DNA of 64,000 nt from Rhizobium lusitanum (GCF_014189535.1 NZ_CP050307.1:992001-1056000); one strand, 5' to 3'; numbered from the stretch's first letter, positions 37,302-47,661 are shown. Notes: a model not told the origin generated them from the sequence alone. Program-made: numbers and translations.

Positions 37302-38822
37302 TCACTGGATGGAGACTTTGCTGAGACCGAAGAGAGAGCCGGTCGGCGTCGGCACAAAGCCCTGAACGTTCTTCTGTTCGGCCGTGTAGCCATAGGCGGT
37401 ATAGAGCCAGATCCAGGGCGACACCTCGGCGATGTGCTTTTCGAAATCAGCAAAGATCGCCTTGCGCTTGACCGGATCGGTCTCGACGCGGCCCTTCTGC
37501 ATCAGACTATCAAGCGTATCGTCGATATAGTTCGCGACCTTCTGCAGGTTACCGGTTTTGGTCCAGTAGCGGTTGTACATGGTATAGGGGTCGGCGCTGC
37601 CGCCATTGAGCGCGACCGCCATGTCGAAATTGCCCTTCAGCCAGGCATCGACATAGACGTTAAGCTCCATCACCTTGATGTCGAGCTTGATGCCGATTTC
37701 AGCAAGCTGCGACTGGATGACCTGGGCTTCGGCGGTGGCGGTCGGCGGCTCGCCGGTGGCAGCGATCACGGTTGCCGAAAAGCCATTGGCAAAGCCGGCA
37801 TCAGTCATCAGCTTCTTGGCTTTTTCGATATCGCGCTTGTAGCAGAAGAGCTGGTTCGGATCGGTCGCGTAGAGCGGCATGGTCAAGGGACCCGTAACCT
37901 TGCCCTCGCCGAGCGCTGCCGTATCCATCACATCCTGCCGGTCGATGGCGCAGGAGATCGCCTGACGCACGGCGAGCTGATCCATCGGCTTATGCGAAGG
38001 GTTGAGCTGCAGGACGTTGTAGGAGAGCCCCGGGGTCAGCGTCAGTTGCAGTTTCGGCTCCTTGGGAACCAAGGTTGCCACCAGCGGATCGTTCAGAAGC
38101 GCGAAATCGATCTGGCCGGTGCGCAACGACGCCAGGATCGCCGTCTCGTCCGGCAGGACACTGATATTGATGCCGTCGACACCGACCGCGCCGCCGGCCC
38201 ACGCCTTGTTGGCGCTCAGGACTTCCTTGGAATTCGGAACCCAGCTGTCGAGCTTGAAGGGACCGGAGCCGATTGCCTTCGTGCCGATGGAGCCGGCGGT
38301 GATTTCGCTTGCCGGAACGATAGAGGCGTTGAGGCTGGTCATCGCCGTCAGGATCGGAACATCGGGTTGCGACAGATGAAAGACAACGGTCGTCGCATCA
38401 GGCGTATCGATGCTGGCGATCGAGAGGAAATTGGCGCGGGCGACAGCGGCGGTCGCCTGATCGAGAATGCGCTGAAACGAAGCCTTCACGTCGGCCGAAG
38501 TGACCGCGGCGCCATTCTGAAACTTGGCATTCGCATTGAGCTTGAAGGTCAACTCCTTGCCGTCGGGCGAAAATTGCCAGCTATCGGCAATGGCTGGCAC
38601 AATCTGCAAATTGCCGTCGAGCCGGACAAGCGGCTCATAGATCAGCTCCAGCAGGCGGATCGAGGAAAAGGCGGTCTGTTTGTGCGGATCGAGCCCTGTC
38701 GCATCCTGCGACCATGCCATGCGCAATGTCGCCGCATGTGCTTGCGCAGACATGGCCGCGATGCCGAGACCGGCCGCCAATGCGACGCAGGACATCAGCC
38801 TATCTGGAAAATACCTTTTCAT
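37302..38822 (-). CDS. Peptide ABC transporter substrate-binding protein (SBP family 5)
   Basis: Periplasmic protein of 506 residues with a signal peptide (residues 1-30, cleavage near AHA) and the family 5 fold (DppA/OppA/MppA type). It follows murQ by 67 bases on the same strand and leads the transporter genes, so it is placed to bind murein tripeptides or anhydro-muropeptides; sequence alone cannot separate these from ordinary peptides. Confidence 0.88.
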   Translation of the reverse strand: MKRYFPDRLMSCVALAAGLGIAAMSAQAHAATLRMAWSQDATGLDPHKQTAFSSIRLLELIYEPLVRLDGNLQIVPAIADSWQFSPDGKELTFKLNANAKFQNGAAVTSADVKASFQRILDQATAAVARANFLSIASIDTPDATTVVFHLSQPDVPILTAMTSLNASIVPASEITAGSIGTKAIGSGPFKLDSWVPNSKEVLSANKAWAGGAVGVDGINISVLPDETAILASLRTGQIDFALLNDPLVATLVPKEPKLQLTLTPGLSYNVLQLNPSHKPMDQLAVRQAISCAIDRQDVMDTAALGEGKVTGPLTMPLYATDPNQLFCYKRDIEKAKKLMTDAGFANGFSATVIAATGEPPTATAEAQVIQSQLAEIGIKLDIKVMELNVYVDAWLKGNFDMAVALNGGSADPYTMYNRYWTKTGNLQKVANYIDDTLDSLMQKGRVETDPVKRKAIFADFEKHIAEVSPWIWLYTAYGYTAEQKNVQGFVPTPTGSLFGLSKVSIQ

Positions 38823-38889
38823 TCTTTTTGCCCCCTGAGCTTGTTACCCCAGCCGATTTTGGCCATTTCTTTATGATCGCGATATCACT

Positions 38890-39813
38890 TCATGCAGTCT
38901 TCGCGCTGATCGCCTTGCGCAGGAAGCCACCAGCGTTTTGCAATGCCGCGCGGGCTTCTTCAATGCCCATTCCGGTAATTTCCATGAGAATGGCGAGTTT
39001 GACGTCATTGCCCGTCTGGTCGAGCACGCGACGGGCATCCGCCTGCGTGCAGCCCGTCGCCTGCATGACAATCCTGGTGGCGCGGGCAACCAGCTTCTTG
39101 TTGCTCGCATGCACGTCCACCATCAGGTTTTGATAGCTCTTGCCTATCCGGATCATGCTCGCCGTCGTTAGCATGTTGAGAATGAGTTTCTGTGCTGTAC
39201 CGGACTTCAGCCGCGTCGATCCCGTCAGGATTTCCGGGCCGACGACGGGAGAAATCGCCAGATCGGCGATGCCCGCAATGACCGAATTGGGATTGCAGGA
39301 GAGCGCGACGGTGACGGCGCCGATGCTCTTCGCATAGTTCAGTCCGCCGATCACGTAAGGTGTGCGGCCGCTGACGGCGATACCGACGACGACGTCCGCG
39401 GCTGTCAGCTTGATATCCTGCAAAGCCTGACGGCCCTGCTCCGGATCATCTTCGGCGCCCTCGATCGAGTTCTGCAACGCCTCGGGGCCGCCCGCAATCA
39501 GGCCGATCACCATATCAGGCGGCACGCTGAAGGTCGGCGGGCATTCCGATGCGTCGAGAACGCCAAGCCGGCCGCTGGTGCCGGCGCCCATATAGATCAG
39601 TCGTCCACCCTTCTGGAAGGCGGCGACGATCTGGTTCACAGCGGCGGCAATCGCCGGAATGACCTTTTCGACCGCCGTCGGAACGGTCTGATCCTCATAA
39701 TTGATTTCGCGCAGGATATCGAAGGTCGGCAGCAGATCGATATGCATCGTGTTCGGATTGCGACCCTCGGAAACCAACTGCTCCAGTTCGGATATCAATC
39801 TCTGTTCTGTCAT
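38890..39813 (-). CDS. murQ: N-acetylmuramic acid 6-phosphate etherase
   Basis: SIS-domain etherase of 307 residues that removes D-lactate from MurNAc-6-phosphate to give GlcNAc-6-phosphate. The substrate loop [24 protein letters not shown] region is near residue 85-104, and the C-terminal helical UBA-like segment is present. ATG 39813 begins [11 protein letters not shown], the normal family start; a TTG further left is less likely. A GGAAT-N5-ATTCC palindrome lies about 220 bases upstream. First gene of the leftward recycling operon that continues through the transporter to anmK. Confidence 0.94.
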   Translation of the reverse strand: MTEQRLISELEQLVSEGRNPNTMHIDLLPTFDILREINYEDQTVPTAVEKVIPAIAAAVNQIVAAFQKGGRLIYMGAGTSGRLGVLDASECPPTFSVPPDMVIGLIAGGPEALQNSIEGAEDDPEQGRQALQDIKLTAADVVVGIAVSGRTPYVIGGLNYAKSIGAVTVALSCNPNSVIAGIADLAISPVVGPEILTGSTRLKSGTAQKLILNMLTTASMIRIGKSYQNLMVDVHASNKKLVARATRIVMQATGCTQADARRVLDQTGNDVKLAILMEITGMGIEEARAALQNAGGFLRKAISAKTA

Positions 39814-40029
39814 GGGCCTGTTCTCGAAACTATGCGTCGTTATCAATGGATGAGGGATGACAGGCTCGATCGGTAGCGATCGGGCAAGCCGTTGCAGCCG
39901 TTAAATTTTCAACGCAACAGAACGCTCGACATCACTCTGGCGGCCGGCCTTTTCGGCTTCGTTCTCCGCCCATTCCCTGTTTACCTTCGTTAAGATTATG
40001 TCCATTTATTCCGTTCGTCAATTGCTAAA

Positions 40030-40044
40030 GGAATAAAATATTCC
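40030..40044. promoter_or_regulatory. RpiR/MurR-type operator, copy near murQ
   Basis: GGAATAAAATATTCC, an inverted repeat GGAAT-N5-ATTCC, lies in the 272-base gap before murQ. The same architecture occurs in the murA/rpiR promoter region. The sharing of this site by two promoters flanked by recycling genes suggests control by the RpiR-family protein at 42468. Confidence 0.65.
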
Positions 40045-40085
40045 AAATTCGATATGAGAAATCCGGTGCAAAACGCATCGTTCTT

Positions 40086-40976
40086 TCAATGGCTGGAGGC
40101 CGACTTCCTGGCGAGGATGATGGCGCCCGAAACGGCATCGCCATCGATGGGTTTGAGGCGACGGCGGACATCCGGCGCCAACCACGGCTCGAGCGGACTG
40201 GAGAGACCGCCGAGCAGGGAAACGCGTGGTGCGCCCTTGTCGAAGAGCGTGCGGATGAGCGTATCGATATGCTCGGCCGCACTCTGGACGATGCGCCGCC
40301 CGGCGGCATCTCCCTGATCGGCATGGCGCATGACCATTGGGGCCAAGGCGGCATAGTCGGTGGCCGAAGCACGGTCCATCCAGGCGACCGCCTCCATCGG
40401 ATCCTGTTGGAACCGCTGCATGATCTCGGCCAACAACGCCGTCTTTTCGTAGCGGCCATCATGGGCGCGCAGCGCAAGCTGTACCGCCTTCAGTCCCAAC
40501 TCCGCCCCGCTGCCCTCGTCGGAGATCGGAAAACCATAACCCCCGACCCGCAAACGGCGACCCTCGGCAAAACCAAGACCGATCGATCCCGTTCCGGCAA
40601 TGACGATCGCACCATCACGTCCTGAATGAGCGCCAAGGCAGGCCCCCTCTCCGTCGCTGACGAAATCGATGCTGGCAAAGGGATGTTCTATGGCTCGCAG
40701 CGCCTCAAGCGCGCCCTTGCGTCCGATCCCGGCAAGCCCGACACCGGCATGAATCCGCCCGATCTCGTCGCGACCCAGGCCCGCTTCCTCGATCGCCGCA
40801 CCAAAGGCCCTTGCGATCGAGGCCCAGGCCTCCTCTATGCCAAGCCGCGTGGTTGCGGGGCCGGACAGGCCCTGCCCCAGCACGCTTCCTTCCGCATCCT
40901 CGATACGCGCCCGACAACCGGTGCCGCCGCCGTCTATGCCGAGGAAATAGGCTGCATTGTCAGTCTCAGCGCTCAT
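40086..40976 (-). CDS. N-acetylglucosamine/amino-sugar kinase (BadF/BcrA ATPase family)
   Basis: ASKHA-fold kinase of 296 residues with the phosphate-1 loop FLGIDGGGTGCRA at the N-terminus and GTGSIGLG in the middle. The family includes eukaryotic-type GlcNAc kinase, bacterial glucosamine kinase and MurNAc/GlcNAc kinase MurK. In this block it would phosphorylate GlcNAc, or MurNAc freed by the AmiE-like hydrolase. ATG 40976 overlaps the murA stop by four bases, so the two are co-translated. Confidence 0.82.
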   Translation of the reverse strand: MSAETDNAAYFLGIDGGGTGCRARIEDAEGSVLGQGLSGPATTRLGIEEAWASIARAFGAAIEEAGLGRDEIGRIHAGVGLAGIGRKGALEALRAIEHPFASIDFVSDGEGACLGAHSGRDGAIVIAGTGSIGLGFAEGRRLRVGGYGFPISDEGSGAELGLKAVQLALRAHDGRYEKTALLAEIMQRFQQDPMEAVAWMDRASATDYAALAPMVMRHADQGDAAGRRIVQSAAEHIDTLIRTLFDKGAPRVSLLGGLSSPLEPWLAPDVRRRLKPIDGDAVSGAIILARKSASSH

Positions 40977-42229
40977 GACGTCAGCCGCTCGATGTCCGCG
41001 CCACAAAGGCGAAGCTTGCGATCCAGTTGCTCATAGCCGCGGTCGAGATGGTAGACGCGGTTGACGATGGTCTCGCCTTCCGACACCAGCGCCGCCAGCA
41101 CCAGGGAAACGGAAGCGCGCAGATCGGTCGCCATCACCTGCGCACCTCTCAAAGGCGTTCCCCCGCGCACCAACGCCGTTGTTCCTTGCAGTTTGATGTT
41201 CGCCCCAAGGCGGATCAATTCCGGCACATGCATGAAGCGATTTTCGAAGACGGTCTCGCGGAACAGCGAGGCGCCCTCGGCGCAGCAGGCGAGCGCCATG
41301 AACTGCGCCTGCAAGTCCGTCGGAAAGCCCGGATAGGGTTCGGTGGTGATATCGGCGCCCTTGAGCGGACCGGCCCTCGATACGACAAGGCCTCGGTCGC
41401 TCGGCCAGATGCTGACACCCATGGCTTCCAGCATCTGCACGACGGAGGCCAGGTTCTCAAGCCGGGCATGGATCAGTTCGAGCTGCCCGCCAGTGATCGC
41501 AGCTGCAACGGCATAGGTGCCGGCCTCGATCCGGTCAGGTATGCCGTGATGCTTTGCGGGACGCCAGCTCGTTCCGCCGTCGATCAGGATGCGATGCGTG
41601 CCGGCGCCCTCAATCCTGGCCCCCATGGCGCTAAGACAAGCGGCGAGATCAGCGACCTCCGGCTCGCGCGCCGCATTCAATATCTCCGTCTCGCCCTTGG
41701 CGGCGCAAGCCGCCATCATCGCCGTCTCCGTCGCGCCGACGGAGGGAGAACTCAGCACGATACGCGCGCCCTTCAGCCCTTTCGGGGCCGATGCAACGAT
41801 CAGCCCGTTCTCGATCGCGATATCAGCTCCCAACGTCGCCAGCGCCTTGATATGCATATCGACGGGCCGCGCGCCGATGGCGCAACCGCCGGGCAAGGAA
41901 ACGCGGGCATGGCCAAAGCGTGCCAGCAGCGGCGCGAGCACCAGCACCGTTGCCCGCATCCGCCGCACTGTGTCGTAGGAGGTTTCCTGCGAGACGATGC
42001 CGCTTGCATCGATCGTGGTGCCGTGTGCCGAACGGGTCACAATAGCCCCATGAAGCGAAACGACGCCAAGCATGTTCTCGACATCGGTCACGGCCGGCAA
42101 GTTCGTCAATTCCAGTGGATGGGGGCTCAGCAGCGCCGCCGCGATCTGCGGCAAGGCGGCGTTCTTGGCGCCGGCAATCGTCACCGCGCCCTGCAGCCGC
42201 CGTCCACCCGATATCCGCAATCTGTCCAT
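40973..42229 (-). CDS. murA: UDP-N-acetylglucosamine 1-carboxyvinyltransferase (MurA)
   Basis: Enzyme of 418 residues that transfers enolpyruvate from PEP to UDP-GlcNAc, first step of muramic acid synthesis. Active-site residues are intact: K22-N23 and C116 in [16 protein letters not shown] (E. coli C115). C116 means fosfomycin sensitivity would be expected. Position in a recycling regulon beside an amino-sugar kinase, and apart from any housekeeping neighbours, suggests a second, inducible copy (inference; the rest of the genome is not visible). ATG 42229 restores the family N-terminus. Confidence 0.92.
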   Translation of the reverse strand: MDRLRISGGRRLQGAVTIAGAKNAALPQIAAALLSPHPLELTNLPAVTDVENMLGVVSLHGAIVTRSAHGTTIDASGIVSQETSYDTVRRMRATVLVLAPLLARFGHARVSLPGGCAIGARPVDMHIKALATLGADIAIENGLIVASAPKGLKGARIVLSSPSVGATETAMMAACAAKGETEILNAAREPEVADLAACLSAMGARIEGAGTHRILIDGGTSWRPAKHHGIPDRIEAGTYAVAAAITGGQLELIHARLENLASVVQMLEAMGVSIWPSDRGLVVSRAGPLKGADITTEPYPGFPTDLQAQFMALACCAEGASLFRETVFENRFMHVPELIRLGANIKLQGTTALVRGGTPLRGAQVMATDLRASVSLVLAALVSEGETIVNRVYHLDRGYEQLDRKLRLCGADIERLTS

Positions 42230-42326
42230 GATATGAAACCCGCCGAAGAAAGGGGCGAAGGAGCTGACGATAGCACGTCCGACTCTCATTCAAGATTATT
42301 CGCTCATTCCAACGTGTCAATGTTGT

Positions 42327-42345
42327 TTGGAATTTTTTATTCCAA
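42327..42345. promoter_or_regulatory. RpiR/MurR-type operator between murA and rpiR
   Basis: TTGGAATTTTTTATTCCAA is a 19-bp palindrome with a T-rich centre, in the divergent region between murA (98 bases away) and the regulator gene (122 bases away). An extra half-site ATTCCAA lies at about 42306. Shares GGAAT-N5-ATTCC with the site at 40030. Confidence 0.7.
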
Positions 42346-42467
42346 CGGTTTATGATAACGTCAGTGGACGGCCGGCAGAAACATGGTTGTCCGCTCTCGG
42401 GCGAATCCTATCTTTGTGGTTCAACCATATCGACGCGTAAACCGGCCTTCATGGCCTGAAGGAGCGG

Positions 42468-43328
42468 ATGTCTATCTTAAAGAAAATCAGCGCGAAGCTC
42501 GAGATCATGGCGCCGGCCGACCGGCAGATCGGGCAGTTCATCATCGAAAATCCCGACCAGATGCTGCGCCTCTCATCCGCAGCCCTTGCCGCCGAAACTG
42601 GCCGCAGCCAGTCGAGCGTCGTCAAATTCAGCCAGAAGCTCGGCTATGCCGGTTATCAGGAGCTGAAACTCGCCGTCAGCGAGGCCAAGGCGCAGGAATG
42701 GCAGGCTCCGGCGGGCATGATCCATGGCACGATCGAGGTCGACGACGGCTATCTGACCATCCTGCAGAAATTGCTCGGCAGCAAGCTACAGGCAATGCAG
42801 CAGACCATCGCCGTCAACAATGAGCTGGACATCGGGAAAGCACTGAAGGCGCTGCACGAGGCCCGGCGCATTCATCTGGCCGGCGTCGGCGCATCGTCGC
42901 TAGTGGCGCGTGACTTTTCCTACAAGCTGATGAAACTCGGGCGCATCGTCCTGCATGATAGCGACAGCCATGTGCAGATGGCCAACGCCTCGACACTCGG
43001 CCCCGACGACCTGCTTTTCGCCCTTTCCTATTCCGGCGCCAGTATCGAGACCCTGCGGATCGCCGAACTCGCCAGTCAGAGGGACGCAACCGTCATCGCC
43101 GTCACCGGCCTCCAGGACAATCCCCTGACCCGCGTCGCCAATATCCGTCTCTATACCGTCGGCGCCGAAGATCGTGTCCGCTCTTCGGCGATCACGGCGC
43201 GCGATGCGCAGCTGATGCTGACCGATCTGCTGTTCATCCTGCTGGTGCAAAGGCAGCCTGACGCCCATGATTATGTCCACAACAGCGAAGCGGCCGTCTC
43301 GGTGCTGAAGGCCAAACTCCTGTCCTAG
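42468..43328 (+). CDS. RpiR-family transcriptional regulator (MurR-like)
   Basis: Regulator of 286 residues: N-terminal RpiR helix-turn-helix (about residues 1-75, with TGRSQSSVVKFSQKLG) and a C-terminal SIS domain (about 125-255) that binds phosphosugars. In E. coli and B. subtilis, MurR of this family controls MurNAc use and responds to MurNAc-6-phosphate. The gene is divergent from murA-kinase, with a palindrome between them. The likely ligand here is MurNAc-6-P or GlcNAc-6-P (inference). Ribosome binding site AAGGAG precedes the start. Confidence 0.88.
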   Translation: MSILKKISAKLEIMAPADRQIGQFIIENPDQMLRLSSAALAAETGRSQSSVVKFSQKLGYAGYQELKLAVSEAKAQEWQAPAGMIHGTIEVDDGYLTILQKLLGSKLQAMQQTIAVNNELDIGKALKALHEARRIHLAGVGASSLVARDFSYKLMKLGRIVLHDSDSHVQMANASTLGPDDLLFALSYSGASIETLRIAELASQRDATVIAVTGLQDNPLTRVANIRLYTVGAEDRVRSSAITARDAQLMLTDLLFILLVQRQPDAHDYVHNSEAAVSVLKAKLLS

Positions 43329-43439
43329 CCGCAACTGGAATCCGGTAAACAGGTCGTGACGAGAGCGATACGATCTGTACTCCGCCATTCCCAGGACATA
43401 GCTTCCAGCTCCTATTGCAATCCATGCGGAGAGAATCAA

Positions 43440-44216
43440 ATGGACCTCGGTCTCGCCAATAAAGTCGCCCTGGTTACCGGCGGCTCAAAGGGTATCGGCT
43501 ATGCCTGCGCCCGCCTGTTTCTGTCCGAGGGAGCCCGCGTCGGCATCTGCTCACGAGCGCAAGCCAATATCGACAAGGCGCTATCCGGCCTGCCCGGCGC
43601 CCATGGCTATGCCGCCGATCTGACCTCAGACACGCAAGCCCTTGATGTCGTCGACAGGATCGAGAACGACATCGGCCCCATCGATATCCTCGTCAACAGC
43701 GCCGGCGCCGCCACGCGAACGCCTGCTTCGGAGCTCACGCCAGCCGCCTGGCGCGCCGCGATGGATGCGAAGTATTTTTCCTATATCAATGTGCTCGATC
43801 CGGTCATCAAGCGCATGGCCGCGCGCGGTTCAGGCACCATCGTCAACATCATCGGCAATGGCGGCAAGATCGCTTCGCCGGTCCACCTTGCCGGCGGCGC
43901 CGCCAATGCCGCGCTGATGCTCGCCAGCGTCGGCCTTGCCAATGCCTATGCCAGCCAGGGTGTGCGCGTCGTCGGCCTGAATCCCGGCCTGACCGAGACG
44001 GATAGGGTTGCCGAGGGCTTGAAGGCATCCGCGAAACTTGCCGGCTCCACCGAGGAAGAGGTGCTTGCGGAAGCGCTCAAGCGCATTCCCATCGGCCGCA
44101 TGGCGAGCCCTGACGATATCGCCAATGTCGTTGCCTTCCTGAGTTCATCCAAGGCAAGTTATGTCACCGGCGTCGTCATCAGCATGGATGGAGCGCAGGT
44201 TCCGACCGTAGTCTGA
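43440..44216 (+). CDS. Short-chain dehydrogenase-like protein with atypical active site
   Basis: SDR-fold protein of 258 residues with an intact cofactor loop (TGGSKGIG, 13-20) and NSAG motif (86-89). The catalytic Tyr-x3-Lys is not present: the aligned position reads H149-LA-G-G153 in SPVHLAGGAANAALM, and the usual Ser pair is NG. A subgroup of SDRs with GGAANAAL in place of the Lys helix is known, but its Tyr is usually retained as far as I recall. Follows the RpiR gene by 111 bases. Substrate unknown. Confidence 0.8.
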   Translation: MDLGLANKVALVTGGSKGIGYACARLFLSEGARVGICSRAQANIDKALSGLPGAHGYAADLTSDTQALDVVDRIENDIGPIDILVNSAGAATRTPASELTPAAWRAAMDAKYFSYINVLDPVIKRMAARGSGTIVNIIGNGGKIASPVHLAGGAANAALMLASVGLANAYASQGVRVVGLNPGLTETDRVAEGLKASAKLAGSTEEEVLAEALKRIPIGRMASPDDIANVVAFLSSSKASYVTGVVISMDGAQVPTVV

Positions 44217-44223
44217 CAGAGGT

Positions 44224-45081
44224 TTATGCAACCGCTTTCCAATCCAGCCCGATATCGAGCGTTGGGGCGCTATGCGTCAGCCAACCGACGGAGATAAGGT
44301 CGACGCCGGATGCGGCGATGGCAGCGGCGGTTAATGGCGTGATACGGCCCGATGCCTCCGTGATCGCCCGGCCGGTAACGATGCCCACCGCATCGCGAAG
44401 CTGGTCGGGTGTCATATTGTCGAGCAGCACGGCATCGACACCCTCCTCCATGGCCTCGCGGAGCTGATCGAGCGTGTCCACTTCGACCTCGATCTTGACC
44501 ATATGGCCAACGCCGGCCTTTGCCCGGCGGATCGCCTCAGTGACGCCGCCGGCAATCGCCACATGATTGTCCTTGATCAGCACAGCATCATGGAGCGCAA
44601 AACGGTGGTTCATGCCGCCCCCGGCCCGCACGGCATATTTCTCCAGCGCCCGCAGGCCCGGCGTCGTCTTGCGGGTGCAGACGATCGACGCCTTCATACC
44701 GCTGATCGCCTCAACGATACCGGCCGTCACCGTCGCGATACCCGAGAGATGACCTAGGAAGTTCAGCGCCGTGCGCTCGGCCGTCAGCAGGCCACGAGAT
44801 GGACCTTCGATCGTTGCGATGACGTCGCCAGCCGCGACCTTGGCGCCGTCGTGAAGATGGCGGGTCATGACGATACTGGGGTCGACGAGCTGGAAAGCAA
44901 CCTCCGAGGCATCGAGGCCGGCGATCACGCCCGGTTGGCGAGCCACCATGACGACCGTGGAGCGGTGATCCTCGGGAATGACGGCGGCGGAGGTGATGTC
45001 GCCGGCAAGCCCGAGATCTTCCAGGAGAGCGTTGCGGACCAGCGGCTTGACGATGAGGCGCGGGAGAGGGACGAGGATCAT
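44224..45081 (-). CDS. nadC: Nicotinate-nucleotide pyrophosphorylase (quinolinate phosphoribosyltransferase)
   Basis: Enzyme of 285 residues that converts quinolinate and PRPP to nicotinate mononucleotide with CO2 release. Recognised by RKTTPGLR and the following [13 protein letters not shown] segment. ATG 45081 lies one base after the nadB stop. Third enzyme gene of the NAD operon. Confidence 0.95.
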   Translation of the reverse strand: MILVPLPRLIVKPLVRNALLEDLGLAGDITSAAVIPEDHRSTVVMVARQPGVIAGLDASEVAFQLVDPSIVMTRHLHDGAKVAAGDVIATIEGPSRGLLTAERTALNFLGHLSGIATVTAGIVEAISGMKASIVCTRKTTPGLRALEKYAVRAGGGMNHRFALHDAVLIKDNHVAIAGGVTEAIRRAKAGVGHMVKIEVEVDTLDQLREAMEEGVDAVLLDNMTPDQLRDAVGIVTGRAITEASGRITPLTAAAIAASGVDLISVGWLTHSAPTLDIGLDWKAVA

Positions 45082-45082
45082 G

Positions 45083-46624
45083 TCAGGCGCTCCTGGCGAA
45101 AGAATAGGGAATGACGGATCGGGCGATGTCCACAGCATCGGTGAGGCGCATCATCCGACGCTGTGCTTGTTGCTGCTTCAGGGGGAAATCCGTACGGGCG
45201 TGGGCGCCACGCGATTCCGTGCGCAGGCTGGCAAAGACGGCGATCAACAGCGCTACAACAGCCGGATCGGCGGTCGCATTGTCGCTTTCGGCAAGCGGCA
45301 GCAGTCCGGCGATTGCCCCATGGATGGCACCGGCATTACGAAGCACACCAAGATGCCGCGACACGATCGGACGCACGAGGGAGGCATCCGGAGCCGCCAA
45401 GCGTGAATGTTCCGACAGAGGAGCTGTCGGGCGCGTCGGCACGCTGCCAATGTCTTGGCCTGCGCGTATGCCCATGACTGCCGCTTCCAGTAGCGAGTTA
45501 CTGGCAAGCCGATTGGCGCCATGCAGGCCCGTCGAAGCTGCCTCCCCCGCCACCCAAAGGCCGGGGACAGAACTTCGACCGTTCCCATCCGTCGCGACGC
45601 CGCCCATGTGATAGTGAACCGCCGGGCGCACGGGAATAAGCTCACAGGACGGATCAATCCCCGTTTCTCGGCAAAGCGCGTCGATCACCGGAAAGCGGGT
45701 GGCGAAACGGTGGCCGAGCGCCTCACGGGCATCGAGAAAGACACGGCCGCCTCGGGCGATCTCCGCGCTGATAGCGCGAGCGACGATATCGCGCGGGGCG
45801 AGTTCCGCGCCGGGAACCTGCGCCATGAAGCGCTCACCCTTCTCATTGACCAGCAAAGCCCCCTCGCCGCGAACGGCCTCGCTGACCAACGCCAGCGGCC
45901 TGCGGAGGGAATCGAGTGCGGTCGGATGGAACTGCACGAATTCCATATCGGCCAGAAGCGCCCCGGCTCTTGCGGCAAGCGCGATCCCCTGGCCGAAATT
46001 ACCGGTCGGATTGGTCGTCGCATCGTAGAGACCGCCAATGCCACCCGTCGCCAGAAGCACCTTGGATGTCGGCAGGATCACCAACCCCTTTGGGGTTGCG
46101 CAGAGCAGGCCGCTGATCTGACCTCCGTCCAGAAGTAACCGGCGGGCCTCGTATCCCTCGAGCACTGCGATCGACGGCGTGCGGGCAACGGCCTCAACCA
46201 GCGCGCGGACAATCGCCGCGCCCGAGCCATCGCCCTCGGCATGCACGATGCGTCGGCGCGAATGCGCGGCCTCAAGGCCGAGCGACAGGCTGCCCTCGCT
46301 ATCCCGATCAAAGCAGACGCCCGCCCGTTCCAGGGACGCAATCGCCGCCGGCGCCTCCGCGATGATGCTCGCAGCGATGGCCGGATCGCAAAGCCCGTCG
46401 CCGGCGGCAAGTGTGTCCGCCAGATGCAGCTCCGCGCTATCGTCGGCTCCCATGCTGGCGGCAATACCGCCCTGCGCCCAGGCGCTCGATGTCTCCTCGC
46501 CGAGAGCCGCGCGGGTGACAATAACAGTAGGCTGCGGCGCCAAGGTCAACGCTGCCATCAGCCCGGCAAGACCGCTCCCAACGATGACGACGCGACCAGA
46601 AAGATCGTGAAGAATTTCGGTCAT
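45083..46624 (-). CDS. nadB: L-aspartate oxidase
   Basis: FAD enzyme of 513 residues that oxidises L-aspartate to iminoaspartate. N-terminal FAD site [11 protein letters not shown]; active-site region [10 protein letters not shown] near residue 340; C-terminal helical domain with [11 protein letters not shown]. Length normal. Overlaps nadA by four bases. Confidence 0.95.
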   Translation of the reverse strand: MTEILHDLSGRVVIVGSGLAGLMAALTLAPQPTVIVTRAALGEETSSAWAQGGIAASMGADDSAELHLADTLAAGDGLCDPAIAASIIAEAPAAIASLERAGVCFDRDSEGSLSLGLEAAHSRRRIVHAEGDGSGAAIVRALVEAVARTPSIAVLEGYEARRLLLDGGQISGLLCATPKGLVILPTSKVLLATGGIGGLYDATTNPTGNFGQGIALAARAGALLADMEFVQFHPTALDSLRRPLALVSEAVRGEGALLVNEKGERFMAQVPGAELAPRDIVARAISAEIARGGRVFLDAREALGHRFATRFPVIDALCRETGIDPSCELIPVRPAVHYHMGGVATDGNGRSSVPGLWVAGEAASTGLHGANRLASNSLLEAAVMGIRAGQDIGSVPTRPTAPLSEHSRLAAPDASLVRPIVSRHLGVLRNAGAIHGAIAGLLPLAESDNATADPAVVALLIAVFASLRTESRGAHARTDFPLKQQQAQRRMMRLTDAVDIARSVIPYSFARSA

Positions 46625-47592
46625 ATCGCCAACATCCTTTCCACCGAACGGCGCGCGGCGACGGCAATTGCCGGATCGACCGTGACTTCATGCCGGTTTT
46701 CCTCAAGCGCCTTGCGGATATTGCCAAGCGTGATGCGCTTCATATGCGGGCAGAGATTGCACGGCCGGATGAGCTCGACATTCGGGTGATGCACGGCAAT
46801 ATTGTCGCTCATCGAGCATTCGGTGAGGAGCACGACGCGTGCAGGCTGCTTGTTGCTGACATAGTCCGACATGACGGCGGTGGAGCCGGCAAAATCCGCT
46901 TCTCTGACGACGTCAGGCGGGCATTCCGGATGAGCAAGCACTGTCACGCCGGGATAGTTTTCGCGAAGCTGGCGGATGTCGTCGGCGGTGAAAAGCTCGT
47001 GCACCTCGCAATGCCCATGCCAGGCGATGATCTCGACATTGGTTTCGTGTGCCACATTCTGCGCCAGATATTCGTCCGGGATCATCAGCACCTTGGGAAC
47101 GCCGAGCGATTCCACGACTTGGCGGGCGTTGCCCGACGTGCAGCAGATGTCAGAGGCCGCCTTCACCGCGGCAGATGTGTTGACGTAAGTGATGATGGGA
47201 ACGCCGGGATGAGCCTGGCGCAGCAAGGCGATATCTTCCGGCGTAATCGAGTCCGCCAGCGAACAGCCGGCAGCCATGTCCGGGATTAGCACGGTCTTTT
47301 CCGGATTGAGCAGCTTGGCCGTCTCGGCCATGAAATGTACGCCGGCGAGCACGATGATATCGGCATCCACATCGATCGCCTTGCGGGCAAGCGCCAAACT
47401 GTCGCCGACGATATCGGCAACGCCATGGAAGATCTCCGGCGTCTGGTAGTTATGCGCGAGGATGACGGCGTTGCGGCGGCGCTTCAATTCGAGGATCGCT
47501 TCGACATCATCCTGAAACGTCATCCATTCGGCTTTGGGAATGACGCGGCTGACGCGATCATAGAGGGAGGATGCGGATACGGGGGAATTCAT
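46621..47592 (-). CDS. nadA: Quinolinate synthase A
   Basis: [4Fe-4S] enzyme of 323 residues that condenses iminoaspartate with dihydroxyacetone phosphate to quinolinate. Conserved cysteine regions are visible ([23 protein letters not shown]) together with [11 protein letters not shown] 47592 follows GGAGCCGG-type sequence. The NadQ-type palindrome lies 26 bases before the start. Confidence 0.95.
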   Translation of the reverse strand: MNSPVSASSLYDRVSRVIPKAEWMTFQDDVEAILELKRRRNAVILAHNYQTPEIFHGVADIVGDSLALARKAIDVDADIIVLAGVHFMAETAKLLNPEKTVLIPDMAAGCSLADSITPEDIALLRQAHPGVPIITYVNTSAAVKAASDICCTSGNARQVVESLGVPKVLMIPDEYLAQNVAHETNVEIIAWHGHCEVHELFTADDIRQLRENYPGVTVLAHPECPPDVVREADFAGSTAVMSDYVSNKQPARVVLLTECSMSDNIAVHHPNVELIRPCNLCPHMKRITLGNIRKALEENRHEVTVDPAIAVAARRSVERMLAI

Positions 47593-47617
47593 GACCGGCT
47601 CCTTATTATACTCACTT

Positions 47618-47634
47618 TGAGCATATTATGCGCA
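47618..47634. promoter_or_regulatory. Candidate NadQ operator before nadA
   Basis: TGAGCATATTATGCGCA is a near-perfect 17-bp palindrome in the 69-base nadQ-nadA gap. A second TGAGCATATGTCA element (47652-47664) overlaps the nadQ stop. TGAGCATA half-sites in this position fit autogenous control of NAD synthesis by the adjacent regulator. Confidence 0.6.
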
Positions 47635-47661
47635 AATAGATATTCTCGATATGAGCATATG

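Noticed and set aside
36438..38876. Very long rightward open frame (812 codons)
   Set aside because: It is antisense to the DppB-type permease and binding-protein genes, with His/Asp/Arg-rich composition typical of shadow frames in GC-rich DNA.
41027..42355. Rightward open frame of 442 codons
   Set aside because: Antisense to murA, which has all active-site residues.
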